From an uncultured Acetatifactor sp. (lineage in GTDB: Bacteria > Bacillota > Clostridia > Lachnospirales > Lachnospiraceae): a stretch of DNA of 14,605 nucleotides. The translations under genes were made by a program, and so were the position numbers. The notes below the pieces were generated by a model. The model was not told the DNA's origin, searched no databases, and saw only the letters and a program-made list of their open reading frames with translations. Location of the stretch: the NCBI GenBank assembly GCA_910587755.1, contig CAJUNZ010000071.1, positions 1 through 14,605 on the forward strand, read 5' to 3'. Of this stretch, positions 1 to 7,517 are shown piece by piece; positions within the stretch are counted from its first letter, which is position 1, and every line of letters begins with the position of its first letter.

Positions 1-1
1 T

Positions 2-1132
2 GAGTTTTCCCGCAACGCCATTGACCTGGCGCTGGGCCGGGGCGGCGATCAGGCCGTGGTGAAGACGCCGGACAGCATTACGTACTATGGGGGCAAGAGC
101 CAGCAGGTGGAGAAGAATACCCGTGTGAAGGCCCGCGTAAAGGCTCATGCCCTCCGGGAGATTATCACAGGCAAGGATCTGGTTCTGGTCATGGGGCACA
201 GGATACCTGATGCGGACAGCTTCGGCGCCGCTATAGGCATCTACAGGATCGCCCGCACCCTGGAGCGCAGGGCCCATATTGTATTGAACGATGCGACCCC
301 GGGGATCCAGCCCATGGTGGAGCTGTTCCGAGGAGGCCCGGATCAGGAGGCGGATATGATTATCGGCAGCCAGCAGGCCATAGAGGCCGCCGGGAGCAAC
401 ACAGTGCTGGTGGTGGTGGATGTGAACAAACCTTCTATCACCGAATGTCCGGATCTGCTGAAATTCTGCAAATCCGTGGTGGTTCTGGACCATCACAGGC
501 AGGGCACTGAGACCATAGAGAACGCAACCCTTTCCTACGTTGAGCCCTACGCCTCCTCCACCTGCGAGATGGTCTCCGAGATATTGCAGTATACCTGTGA
601 CAATATTAAGATGCACGCAGAAGAGGCGGACTGCATGTACTCCGGGATCATGATTGACACCAACAATTTCATGATTAAAACCGGCGTGCGTACCTTTGAG
701 GCAGCGGCTTTCCTGCGGCGCAACGGGGCTGATGTAACCCGGGTGCGGAAGCTTTTCCGGGAGGATGCGGCGGGCTATAAGGCCAAGGCGGATGCGGTGA
801 GCCAGGCGGAGATCTACAAGCAGAGTTTTGCCATCTCCATCTGCACGGCGGACGAGCTTCCCAGTCCCACTATAATCGGGGCTCAGGCGGCAAATGAGCT
901 TCTGAATATCAGGGGCGTGAAGGCCAGTTTTGTGCTCACCAACTACCAGGGAAAGATCTATGTCAGCGCCCGCTCCATCGACGAGGTGAATGTTCAGCTG
1001 ATTATGGAACGCATGGGCGGGGGAGGGCATTTGAACGCCGCCGCCTGCCAGCTGGAGGGAGTGGGGATCCTGGAGGCGATCGGGGTGCTGAAGCGCACGG
1101 TGGACGACATGCTTGAAAAGCACGAGATATAG
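2..1132 (+). CDS. gdpP: Cyclic-di-AMP phosphodiesterase GdpP/YybT family, 3' part (DHH-DHHA1)
   Basis: Partial gene: the frame is open from base 2, and the usual N-terminal membrane, PAS and degenerate GGDEF regions lie outside the window. The visible 376 residues start with the end of the GGDEF-like domain (SRNAIDLALGRGGDQ), followed by a DHH domain. Counting from the first visible residue, the metal-binding motifs are MGHRIPDADSFG at about 64-75, VDVNK at about 139, LDHHRQG at about 162 and IDTNNF at about 218. A DHHA1 domain ends in GGGGHLNAAA at about 339. Family members hydrolyse c-di-AMP to pApA at the membrane. The order gdpP-rplI-dnaB is classic for Firmicutes and supports the call. 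A GTG at 56 is in frame but internal, so it is not the start. The stop is 20 nt before rplI, suggesting an operon. Confidence 0.93.
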   Translation, partial: EFSRNAIDLALGRGGDQAVVKTPDSITYYGGKSQQVEKNTRVKARVKAHALREIITGKDLVLVMGHRIPDADSFGAAIGIYRIARTLERRAHIVLNDATPGIQPMVELFRGGPDQEADMIIGSQQAIEAAGSNTVLVVVDVNKPSITECPDLLKFCKSVVVLDHHRQGTETIENATLSYVEPYASSTCEMVSEILQYTCDNIKMHAEEADCMYSGIMIDTNNFMIKTGVRTFEAAAFLRRNGADVTRVRKLFREDAAGYKAKADAVSQAEIYKQSFAISICTADELPSPTIIGAQAANELLNIRGVKASFVLTNYQGKIYVSARSIDEVNVQLIMERMGGGGHLNAAACQLEGVGILEAIGVLKRTVDDMLEKHEI

Positions 1133-1152
1133 AGAGGAAGGGATTTGAGAAG

Positions 1153-1599
1153 ATGAAAGTCATACTGCTGCAGGATGAGAAAAAGCTTGGGAAAAAAGGG
1201 GATATCATAGAGGCCAGTGAGGGTTTTGCAAGGAATTATATCCTTCCCAAGAAAATCGGTGTGGAGGCCACGGCCAGAAATCTGAATGACCTGAAGCTGA
1301 AGAAGGCCAATCAGGACAAGATTGCACAGGAAAATCTGGAGACCGCAAAAGCGCTGGCGGCAGAGCTGGAGACGAAGCAGGTGGTCATTAAGATGAAGGC
1401 AGGGGAGGGCGGCAGGGCCTTTGGCTCCGTATCCTCCAAAGAGATTGCCGCCGCCTGCAGGGAGCAGGCCGGCGTTGAGATTGACAAGAAGAAGATTCAG
1501 CTGGAGGACAATCTGAAGGGGTTTGGCTCCTACGAGGTTACGGTGAAACTCCACCCCCAGGTGACAGGAAAGCTCCTGGTGAAGGTGGTGGAGGCATAG
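1153..1599 (+). CDS. rplI: 50S ribosomal protein L9
   Basis: A 148-aa protein of the usual L9 length that binds 23S rRNA at the base of the L1 stalk. The N-terminal domain carries the L9 signature (MKVILLQDEKKLGKKGD, then GFARNYILPKK). A lysine/glutamate-rich connecting helix spans about residues 45-75, and the C-terminal domain has GRAFGSVSSKEIA and ends LLVKVVEA. A purine-rich stretch (GAGGAAGGG) lies upstream of the ATG. It sits 20 nt after gdpP and 7 nt before dnaB, consistent with one transcript. Nothing is odd in the protein. Confidence 0.97.
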   Translation: MKVILLQDEKKLGKKGDIIEASEGFARNYILPKKIGVEATARNLNDLKLKKANQDKIAQENLETAKALAAELETKQVVIKMKAGEGGRAFGSVSSKEIAAACREQAGVEIDKKKIQLEDNLKGFGSYEVTVKLHPQVTGKLLVKVVEA

Positions 1600-1606
1600 A
1601 AGTTCC

Positions 1607-2947
1607 ATGGATGAAAATGTGCTCAAGCGGGTGCTGCCCCACAGTATGGAGGCGGAGCAGTCTGTGATCGGCTCCATGATTATGGACCGGGAGGCCATAG
1701 TGGCGGCTTCCGAGATGATCTCAGGGGATGACTTCTATAATAAGCAGTACGGAGTCCTCTTTGAGACCATGCGGGAGCTGAACGACGGGGGAAGTCCGGT
1801 GGACCTGGTGACGCTGCAGGACCGCCTGAAGACCAAGGATGTGCCCCCGGAGGTGAGCAGTCTGGAGTTTATCCGGGAGCTGCTGACGGCCTCTCTTACC
1901 TCGGCCAACATAAAATATTATGCGGGCATTGTGGGGGAGAAATCCACGCTGCGCAGTCTGATCCGTCTCAATGAGGAGATCGCCAACACCTGTTATGCGG
2001 GAAAAGAAAGCCTGGAAAGCATCCTGGAGGATACGGAGAAGCGTGTCTTTCAGCTGGTGCAGAAGGGGCATAAGGCGGACAATTACGTGCCCATCCGCCA
2101 GGTGGTTATGAATGCCATGGACAAGATTGAGATGGCGGCCAGGAACAGAGGAAGCGTCACAGGCATTCCCACCGGGTTCCTGGATCTGGATTACCGCACG
2201 GCAGGGCTGCAGCCCTCGGATCTGGTGCTGATTGCAGCCCGTCCTTCCATGGGTAAGACTGCCTTTATGCTGAACCTGGCACGGAATGTGGCATTTAAAC
2301 GGGATCTCCCCATGGCCATCTTCAGTCTGGAGATGAGTAAGGAGCAGCTGATCAACCGTATGTTTTCCATGGAATCCAATGTGGACTCTCAGAAGCTGCG
2401 CACAGGCCAGCTGGACGATCAGGACTGGGAGAGATTGATAGAGAGTGCAGGGGTTATCGGAAAATCGGGTTTGATCATTGACGATACCCCCGGTATCAGC
2501 ATTACAGAGCTCCGTTCCAAGTGCCGTAAATATAAGCTGGAACACGGCCTGTCCATTGTGATGATCGACTACCTGCAGCTGATGACAGGCAGCGGCAGGA
2601 CCGATTCCAGACAGCAGGAGATATCGGATATCTCCCGCTCCCTGAAAGCTCTGGCCAGGGAGCTCAGCGTGCCGGTTATCGCGCTCTCCCAGCTCTCCAG
2701 GGCGGTGGAACAGAGGCCGGATCACAGGCCCATGCTGTCTGACCTGAGGGAATCAGGGGCCATTGAGCAGGATGCGGATGTGGTTATGTTTCTGTACAGG
2801 GATGACTATTATAATCACGATTCGGAGAAAAAGGGTATAACGGAGATCATCATTGCCAAGCAGAGAAACGGTCCCATCGGCACGGTGGAACTGGCATGGC
2901 TGCCGGAGTACCAGAAATTTGCGAACCTGGAGCACAGGCAGCCATAA
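1607..2947 (+). CDS. dnaB: Replicative DNA helicase DnaB
   Basis: A 446-aa protein of normal length for DnaB, the hexameric 5'-3' helicase that unwinds DNA at the fork and interacts with primase. The N-terminal helical domain (residues about 8-110, PHSMEAEQSVIGSM) is followed by a linker and the RecA-like core. Walker A is ARPSMGKTAF (211-220) and the following motif is FSLEMS (239-244). Walker B is IVMIDYLQL (317-325), followed by SQLSRAVEQRP and LRESGAIEQDAD. The likely ribosome binding site (GGAGG at 1590-1594) lies inside the end of rplI, so the two are probably translationally coupled. A terminator follows at 2965-2998. Confidence 0.97.
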   Translation: MDENVLKRVLPHSMEAEQSVIGSMIMDREAIVAASEMISGDDFYNKQYGVLFETMRELNDGGSPVDLVTLQDRLKTKDVPPEVSSLEFIRELLTASLTSANIKYYAGIVGEKSTLRSLIRLNEEIANTCYAGKESLESILEDTEKRVFQLVQKGHKADNYVPIRQVVMNAMDKIEMAARNRGSVTGIPTGFLDLDYRTAGLQPSDLVLIAARPSMGKTAFMLNLARNVAFKRDLPMAIFSLEMSKEQLINRMFSMESNVDSQKLRTGQLDDQDWERLIESAGVIGKSGLIIDDTPGISITELRSKCRKYKLEHGLSIVMIDYLQLMTGSGRTDSRQQEISDISRSLKALARELSVPVIALSQLSRAVEQRPDHRPMLSDLRESGAIEQDADVVMFLYRDDYYNHDSEKKGITEIIIAKQRNGPIGTVELAWLPEYQKFANLEHRQP

Positions 2948-2964
2948 AAGTCAAAGAACACGAA

Positions 2965-2998
2965 AGAGAATGGACATTAAGGTTCATTCTCTTTTTTT
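2965..2998 (+). terminator. Rho-independent terminator after dnaB
   Basis: An 11-bp stem with one G-U pair (arms 2965-2975 and 2982-2992) and a 6-nt loop leads directly into a run of seven T. It closes the gdpP-rplI-dnaB transcript and implies that the next gene is transcribed separately or by read-through. Confidence 0.88.
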
Positions 2999-3063
2999 AC
3001 GCCCGGCTCCATGGAGAGGAGATGGGGCCAGGGGCGGATATGTTCCTGGAGAAAGGAGAAGAA

Positions 3064-3777
3064 ATGAGCGATTATCTGTTTATCTCTGATGCTGCAAAGG
3101 AGGTCAAGGTGGAGAGCCATGTGCTGCGCTACTGGGAGGATGAACTGCGCCTGCCAATCAAGCGCAACGAGCTGGGACACCGCTACTATACGGAGGAGGA
3201 CGTGGAGAGATTCAAACAGATCAAGGGCATGAAAGAGAGGGGATTACAGTTGAAGGCGATTAAGATGATTCTGAAGGACGGCAGGCTGGATGTGCTCCCC
3301 ACGGAGCACACTGTGGAGAACCCGGTACGGGAAGAGGACCTTATGGACAGGCCCCAGGAAGGGGAAGGAGGGCTGGCCATAGATATTGTCTCCGAGAGGG
3401 AGGCGGAACCGGCGCGCAGAGTTACCGCAGCGGAGAAGGAGGAGAAGTCCAGAAGGCTTCAGTGGCTGCTGCAGCAGCTGATCCGTCAGACCCTGCGGGA
3501 GAATAACATGGAGCTCTGCCGGGAGATCAGGGAGAGCGTGCTGAAGGAGCTGGACTATCAGTTCAGGGTGCAGGAGGAGAGAGAAGAGGCCAGGGACAGA
3601 ATGCTGGCGGAGCGGGACGAGGAACACTATAAGAGAATGGACGAGCTGCTGCGCAAAAAAAATCCCGTGAGCAGAAGACTGATAAAGGAGAAAAAGGCCA
3701 AGGAGACATGCCAGGAAAGTTCCCTGGAGGCTCTGGGAGAGGCACCTCCGGAGAAAAAGAAAAGGCGCTTCTTTTAA
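3064..3777 (+). CDS. MerR-family transcriptional regulator with coiled-coil C-terminus
   Basis: A 237-aa protein if started at ATG 3064, which has an AAAGGAG ribosome binding site just upstream. Longer in-frame extensions run back into the terminator and the end of dnaB and are rejected. Residues about 5-73 form a MerR winged helix (FISDAAKEVKVESHVLRYWE, then GHRYYTEEDVERFKQIKGMKERGLQLKAI). Residues 80-125 are acidic and probably disordered. Residues 125-215 are rich in Glu, Arg and Leu and should form a long coiled coil, ending in a basic tail (KKKRRFF). No cysteine pattern or ligand-binding fold of classical MerR sensors is visible, so the signal is unknown. The stop codon lies inside the following terminator stem. 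Confidence 0.82.
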   Translation: MSDYLFISDAAKEVKVESHVLRYWEDELRLPIKRNELGHRYYTEEDVERFKQIKGMKERGLQLKAIKMILKDGRLDVLPTEHTVENPVREEDLMDRPQEGEGGLAIDIVSEREAEPARRVTAAEKEEKSRRLQWLLQQLIRQTLRENNMELCREIRESVLKELDYQFRVQEEREEARDRMLAERDEEHYKRMDELLRKKNPVSRRLIKEKKAKETCQESSLEALGEAPPEKKKRRFF

Positions 3778-3792
3778 AGAAGCGCCCTTTTA
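3764..3792. terminator. Bidirectional terminator between MerR gene and ferredoxin gene
   Basis: A perfect inverted repeat (3764-3774 and 3776-3786) forms a GC-rich stem. It is flanked by a short T-rich run on the right (CTTTTAT) and by A-rich sequence on the left, which reads as T-rich on the minus strand. It serves the convergent MerR gene (+) and the pfl operon (-). Confidence 0.85.
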
Positions 3793-3799
3793 TATTGGA

Positions 3800-3970
3800 T
3801 TAGTCCTGTGCGATTGCACCCACAGGGCACTGTCCTGCGCAGGAACCGCAGTCAATGCACTTTTCAGGGTCGATTTCAAATTTTCCATCTCCTGCGCTGA
3901 TTGCGCCTACAGGGCACTGAGCCTCGCAGGCTCCACAGGATACGCAGCTGTCACCGATACAATATGCCAT
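3800..3970 (-). CDS. 2[4Fe-4S] bacterial ferredoxin
   Basis: A 56-aa protein with two complete cluster motifs: CVSCGACEAQCP (residues 9-20) and CIDCGSCAGQCP (38-49), each CX2CX2CX3CP. An additional Cys is at residue 4. Length and spacing are typical of small clostridial ferredoxins, which carry low-potential electrons in the cytoplasm. The start has an AAGGAGG site 8-9 nt upstream. The gene begins only 21 nt after pflA and is the last gene before the bidirectional terminator, so it is probably cotranscribed with the activase. A role as electron donor to the activase is inference from context. Confidence 0.9.
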   Translation of the reverse strand: MAYCIGDSCVSCGACEAQCPVGAISAGDGKFEIDPEKCIDCGSCAGQCPVGAIAQD

Positions 3971-3991
3971 GATTAAATCCTCCTTTATATG

Positions 3992-4759
3992 TCAGGCGGG
4001 ACCAGGGCTTTCTTCCGCCCTTCTCTTCTTGATCCCCTCCACGACCGCTTTCTTTTTTTCGATGAGTTTCGTTTTGTCCATGGGCGGAACTCCTTTCAGC
4101 CTGTATTCCATCCCCAGACTGTCGTATTTCTTTTCACCCATGGTGTGGTAGGGAAGCAGGTCCAGCGCTTTCAGGTTGTGGAACTGGCCGATAAAATAGC
4201 CCAGATCAAAGAGATATTTTTCGTCGTCGGTTATGCCGGGAACCACCACATGGCGGATCCACATATCCACATGCCTTTCATCCAGGTAGGCGGCAAACTT
4301 TAAAATATTCTCATTGGGCTGCTGGGTGAGCGCCATGTGTTTTTCCGGATCGATATGCTTGATGTCAAGCATAACCAGGTCCGTGAGCTCCATCAGTTTA
4401 TCCAGTTTCTCTCTGAAAGCTGTATTGTCCGGATGAAAGGCGATACCGGAGCTGTCTATGCAGGTATGGATGGCTTTCTCCTTTGCAAGTGTGAACAGTT
4501 CCATGAGAAAATCCACCTGCATCAGGGGCTCTCCCCCGGTCACTGTCAGACCGCCGCCATTGCGGTAAAAAGCCTGGTTTTTCTCGTACTGTTCGATGAT
4601 GTAGGACGGCTCCATCAGCTTGCCGCCGTTCATGTCCCAGGTATCGGGATTGTGGCAGTAGGCACAGCGCATGGGACAGCCCTGAACAAATACCACAAAG
4701 CGCGTTCCGGGACCGTCAACGGTTCCAAAGCTTTCCAGTGAATGAATTCTGCCTTGCAT
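3992..4759 (-). CDS. pflA: Pyruvate formate-lyase activating enzyme (radical SAM)
   Basis: A 255-aa protein, close to E. coli PflA (246 aa). The radical-SAM cluster motif CX3CX2C is CPMRCAYC (C28, C32, C35), preceded by the family hallmark FGTVDGPGTRFVVFVQG. The SAM-binding GGE motif is TVTGGEP (72-78). The residues LDIKH and the HVVVPGITDD stretch also match PflA-type activases. The enzyme uses a reduced [4Fe-4S] cluster and S-adenosylmethionine to abstract a hydrogen from the glycine of its lyase. It lies 97 nt downstream of the separate glycyl-radical domain gene, across a strong hairpin. Its own ribosome binding site is weak. Confidence 0.93.
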   Translation of the reverse strand: MQGRIHSLESFGTVDGPGTRFVVFVQGCPMRCAYCHNPDTWDMNGGKLMEPSYIIEQYEKNQAFYRNGGGLTVTGGEPLMQVDFLMELFTLAKEKAIHTCIDSSGIAFHPDNTAFREKLDKLMELTDLVMLDIKHIDPEKHMALTQQPNENILKFAAYLDERHVDMWIRHVVVPGITDDEKYLFDLGYFIGQFHNLKALDLLPYHTMGEKKYDSLGMEYRLKGVPPMDKTKLIEKKKAVVEGIKKRRAEESPGPA

Positions 4760-4814
4760 GTTCTTTACCCCGCTTTCCTAAGTAAGGAACTGTTTGAGTG
4801 TATCTTCTCCAGGC

Positions 4815-4848
4815 ATAACCCTGGGAAAAGATGCTTTCCCAGGGTTAT
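4815..4848 (-). other. Perfect 14-bp hairpin between glycyl-radical domain gene and pflA
   Basis: The arms 4815-4828 and 4835-4848 are perfectly complementary with a 6-nt loop. The hairpin begins 8 nt after the stop codon of the 80-aa gene. No T-run follows on the minus strand, so it is not a standard intrinsic terminator. A 3'-stabilising or processing structure, or a partial terminator lowering pflA expression, is inferred. Confidence 0.75.
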
Positions 4849-4856
4849 ATGGAGTT

Positions 4857-5099
4857 CTATACAGCTTCGTGGAAGGTACGGGAGATAACGTCAGCCTGCT
4901 GTTCGGGAGTCAGCTTGATGAAGTTCACAGCATACCCGGACACGCGGATGGTCAGCTGAGGATAGTTCTCCGGATGCTTCTGAGCGTCAAGCAGGGTGTC
5001 CCTGTTGAGCACGTTTACATTCAGGTGATGGCCGCCCTTTGTTGCATAGCCGTCAAGCAAGTTTACCAGATTGTCAACCTGTGCGTTATTTGTTGCCAT
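4857..5099 (-). CDS. Free-standing glycyl-radical domain of pyruvate formate-lyase
   Basis: An 80-aa protein matching the last part of PflB. It has the linker NLVNLLDGY (10-18), GGHHLNVNVLNRDTLLDA (22-39), HPENYPQLTIRVSGYAV (42-58) and a final helix ending VISRTF. Gly55 in RVSGYAV is the expected radical site. It resembles the spare-part protein GrcA/YfiD (about 127 aa) but lacks GrcA's N-terminal extension. The adjacent lyase core has no glycyl domain of its own, so this protein is probably an obligatory subunit rather than a repair part. A strong AAGGAGG site lies 8 nt before the ATG. Core plus this chain totals 758 residues, against about 760 for E. coli PflB. Confidence 0.93.
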   Translation of the reverse strand: MATNNAQVDNLVNLLDGYATKGGHHLNVNVLNRDTLLDAQKHPENYPQLTIRVSGYAVNFIKLTPEQQADVISRTFHEAV

Positions 5100-5159
5100 A
5101 ATGATTTCCTCCTTATAAAATGAATCTCTCTCGCCTGTTCCGAGGCCGGTACTTAATTG

Positions 5160-5363
5160 TTAATTATAGTCATCCAGCCCCTGCTCAAGGGTAGGTACAC
5201 TGCAGGCCAAGGGTGTCCTGGAACAATCCGTACAGCCCATTGTCTGAACATTCTTTGACGCTTCAGCCTGTTGGTCACAGTCCACATTGACGTGGCCGAC
5301 GCCGCTGTCCATGCCGGAATCCAGCATTTTCACCAGGTCGTCAATCATCTTATCCTCGTCCAT
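5160..5363 (-). CDS. 67-aa Cys-rich protein resembling the glycyl-domain linker
   Basis: Not a recognised family. Residues 8-30 (DDLVKMLDSG, then GVGHVNVD) align by eye with the start of the adjacent glycyl-radical protein (DNLVNLLDGY, then GGHHLNVN). After that point similarity ends: there is no RVSGYAV loop. The C-terminal half has a CX2C pair (C44, C47) plus C29 and C54, then an acidic tail ending GLDDYN. It has its own AAGGAGG ribosome binding site 4 nt before the ATG and sits between the core and glycyl-domain genes. It may be a degenerate partial duplication that became a docking, protective or redox-sensing partner. Function is unknown, but the good start signal and intact frame argue for a real gene. 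Confidence 0.82.
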   Translation of the reverse strand: MDEDKMIDDLVKMLDSGMDSGVGHVNVDCDQQAEASKNVQTMGCTDCSRTPLACSVPTLEQGLDDYN

Positions 5364-5415
5364 AGTGCCTCCTTACATATAAAAGTATTGCAAAATGCGC
5401 CGCAATATTCCTGGG

Positions 5416-5461
5416 GCCATGCCGCCCTGAGGGGAGAATCCCCCTGGGCAGGCGGCACGGC
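5416..5461 (-). other. GC-rich hairpin between lyase core and 67-aa gene
   Basis: GCCGCC (5421-5426) pairs with GGCGGC (5451-5456). The stem extends outward to 5416/5461 with one mismatch, and inward through an internal loop to a GGGG/CCCC helix. It lies 20 nt downstream of the stop codon of the lyase core. No T-run follows on the minus strand, so processing, stabilisation or partial attenuation is more likely than full termination. Confidence 0.6.
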
Positions 5462-5480
5462 GTTTTCAGGGTCAGGTGCT

Positions 5481-7517
5481 TTATTTCAGGTCTAACTCAA
5501 GGTCGCCGGAGAATACCTGGTCTTCCTTGCCGAGAGCCCCGGGAATGATGGTGAAAGTATTGGAGATACCATCCTGGGCGTCGTTGAAAGGAAGCTTGGA
5601 TACGGATGCCAGGGAAGCCACTGCGCCATGGGTGTCGCGGCCGTGCATGGGGTTGGCTCCGGGTGCGAAAGGCTGGCCCTTCTTACGTCCATCGGGAGTA
5701 TTACCTGTAGCCTTGCCGTAGGTGACATTGGAGGTAATGGTCAGGATGGAGGTTGTGGGCACGCCTTCCCTGTAGGTGTGGTGCCTTCTGATAGCGGTCA
5801 TGAACTTATGCACCACCATCTGTGCGATCTCATCCACGCGGTCATCGTCGTTGCCGTACTTAGGGAAGTCTCCCGTGGTCTTGAAGTCAACAATGATGCC
5901 GTCCTCATCGCGGATGGGCTCAACTTTCGCGTACTTGATTGCGGAGAGGGAGTCGGCCACGATGGACAGGCCTGCCACGCCGGTAGCGAAGTAACGCTTT
6001 ACATCCCTGTCATGGAGAGCCATCTCAGCCCTTTCATAGCAGTACTTGTCATGCATATAGTGGATAATGTTCAGGGTGTTCACATACACATCTGCCTGCC
6101 ACTCCAGCATGTCGATGAATTTGCCCCATACATCGTCGAATTCAAGCACGTCGCCGCTGACAGCACGGTACTTGGGACCAACCTGCTTCTTGGTGACTTC
6201 GTCCACACCGCCGTTGAGAGCGTACAGCAGACATTTTGCCACATTGGCACGAGCGCCGAAGAACTGCATCTCCTTGCCGATAACCATGGAGGACACACAG
6301 CATGCAATGCCGTAGTCATCACCGTGGGTGGGCCTCATCAGGTCGTCGTTCTCGTACTGGATGGAGGAAGTCTGGATGGACATCTTCGCGCAGTACCTCT
6401 TCCAGGAAGCCGGCAGCCTGGTGGACCAGAGCACGGTCAGGTTGGGCTCGGGAGAAGGTCCCAGGTTGGTGAGGGTGTTCAGGTAACGGAAGCTCATCCT
6501 TGTTACCATGTGCCTGCCGTCCACGCCCACGCCTGCCAGAGACTCAGTAACCCACACGGGATCGCCTGCGAAGATCTGATTGTACTCCGGTGTACGGGCA
6601 AACTTGATCAGACGCAGCTTCATGATAAAGTGATCCACGAACTCCTGAATCTGCTCCTCGGTAAAGGTGCCGTTCTTCAGATCTCTCTCGGCATAGCAGT
6701 CAAGGAAGGTGGATGTACGTCCCAGGGACATGGCGGCGCCGTTCTGCTCCTTTACAGCGCAGAGGTATCCGAAATAAGTCCACTGAATGGCTTCCTTCAC
6801 ATTGGCAGCGGGCTTGGAGATATCGCATCCGTAGGAAGCGGCCATCTCTTTCATCATCTTCAGAGCCACGATCTGCTCGGAGATCTCTTCACGCAGACGG
6901 ATCACGTCGTCGGTCATGACACGGCCGGTGGAATCCTTCTGTGCCTGCTTGTCCTCGATGAGCCTGTCGATGCCGTAGAGGGCAACACGCCTGTAATCGC
7001 CAATGATGCGGCCTCTGCCGTATGCATCGGGAAGTCCGGTGATGATGTGGGAAGAACGGCATGCTCTCATCTCTGCATTGTAAGCGTCGAAGCAGCCGGC
7101 ATTATGTGTCTTTCTGTGGGTGGAGAAGAATTCGGAAATCTCAGCGTCCACCTCGTAGCCGTTGTCGGAGCAGGCCTTCTCAGCCATGCGGATGCCGCCG
7201 TAGGGCTGCAGGGACCTCTTGAAAGGCTTGTCGGTCTGGAAGCCTACAATGGTCTCCTTGTTCTTGTCAAGGTAGCCAGGGCCATGGGAAGTGATGGTGG
7301 AGACAACTTTGGTGTCCATATCGAGAACGCCGCCTGCCTCACGCTCCTGCTTCTGCAGGTCAAGTACCTGGGCCCACAGGTCCTTGGTGTTCTGTGTAGC
7401 CCCCGCAAGGAAACTCTCGTCACCGTCATAGGGATGGTAATTGCGCTGGATAAAATCGCGGACGTTGACTTCTTTGTCCCACTTGCCTGCTACAAAATCT
7501 GTCCATTCTGGTCTCAT
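5481..7517 (-). CDS. pflB: Pyruvate formate-lyase core subunit lacking the glycyl-radical domain
   Basis: A 678-aa protein, closely matching PflB along its whole length from KWDKEVNVRDFIQRNYHPYDGDESF to GISNTFTIIPGALGK. PflB cleaves pyruvate with CoA to acetyl-CoA and formate. The catalytic cysteine pair is C406-C407 (DDYGIACCVSSM). Substrate-pocket residues expected in PflB are visible in PDAYGRGR (R168), GDPVWVTES (W322) and FGARANVAK (R423). The chain stops at FSGDLELDLK, exactly where other PflBs continue into the linker and RVSGYAV glycyl-radical domain, about 80 residues short. That domain is encoded separately downstream. The start has an AGGAGG site and a consensus promoter upstream. 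First gene of the operon. Confidence 0.95.
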   Translation of the reverse strand: MRPEWTDFVAGKWDKEVNVRDFIQRNYHPYDGDESFLAGATQNTKDLWAQVLDLQKQEREAGGVLDMDTKVVSTITSHGPGYLDKNKETIVGFQTDKPFKRSLQPYGGIRMAEKACSDNGYEVDAEISEFFSTHRKTHNAGCFDAYNAEMRACRSSHIITGLPDAYGRGRIIGDYRRVALYGIDRLIEDKQAQKDSTGRVMTDDVIRLREEISEQIVALKMMKEMAASYGCDISKPAANVKEAIQWTYFGYLCAVKEQNGAAMSLGRTSTFLDCYAERDLKNGTFTEEQIQEFVDHFIMKLRLIKFARTPEYNQIFAGDPVWVTESLAGVGVDGRHMVTRMSFRYLNTLTNLGPSPEPNLTVLWSTRLPASWKRYCAKMSIQTSSIQYENDDLMRPTHGDDYGIACCVSSMVIGKEMQFFGARANVAKCLLYALNGGVDEVTKKQVGPKYRAVSGDVLEFDDVWGKFIDMLEWQADVYVNTLNIIHYMHDKYCYERAEMALHDRDVKRYFATGVAGLSIVADSLSAIKYAKVEPIRDEDGIIVDFKTTGDFPKYGNDDDRVDEIAQMVVHKFMTAIRRHHTYREGVPTTSILTITSNVTYGKATGNTPDGRKKGQPFAPGANPMHGRDTHGAVASLASVSKLPFNDAQDGISNTFTIIPGALGKEDQVFSGDLELDLK

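Noticed and set aside
994..1698. A 234-codon minus-strand frame across gdpP, rplI and dnaB
   Set aside because: It spans three real genes in antisense and has no coding features of its own.
2896..3063. Upstream extension of the MerR-type gene
   Set aside because: The frame is open back into dnaB, but it crosses the dnaB terminator, has no MerR similarity, and ATG 3064 has the good ribosome binding site.
5100..5480. Separation of core and glycyl domain as a frameshift artefact
   Set aside because: The core ends cleanly before the linker, and the 80-aa protein begins with its own start, strong ribosome binding site and complete linker. A further complete gene with its own site lies between. 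No single or double base change would rejoin them.
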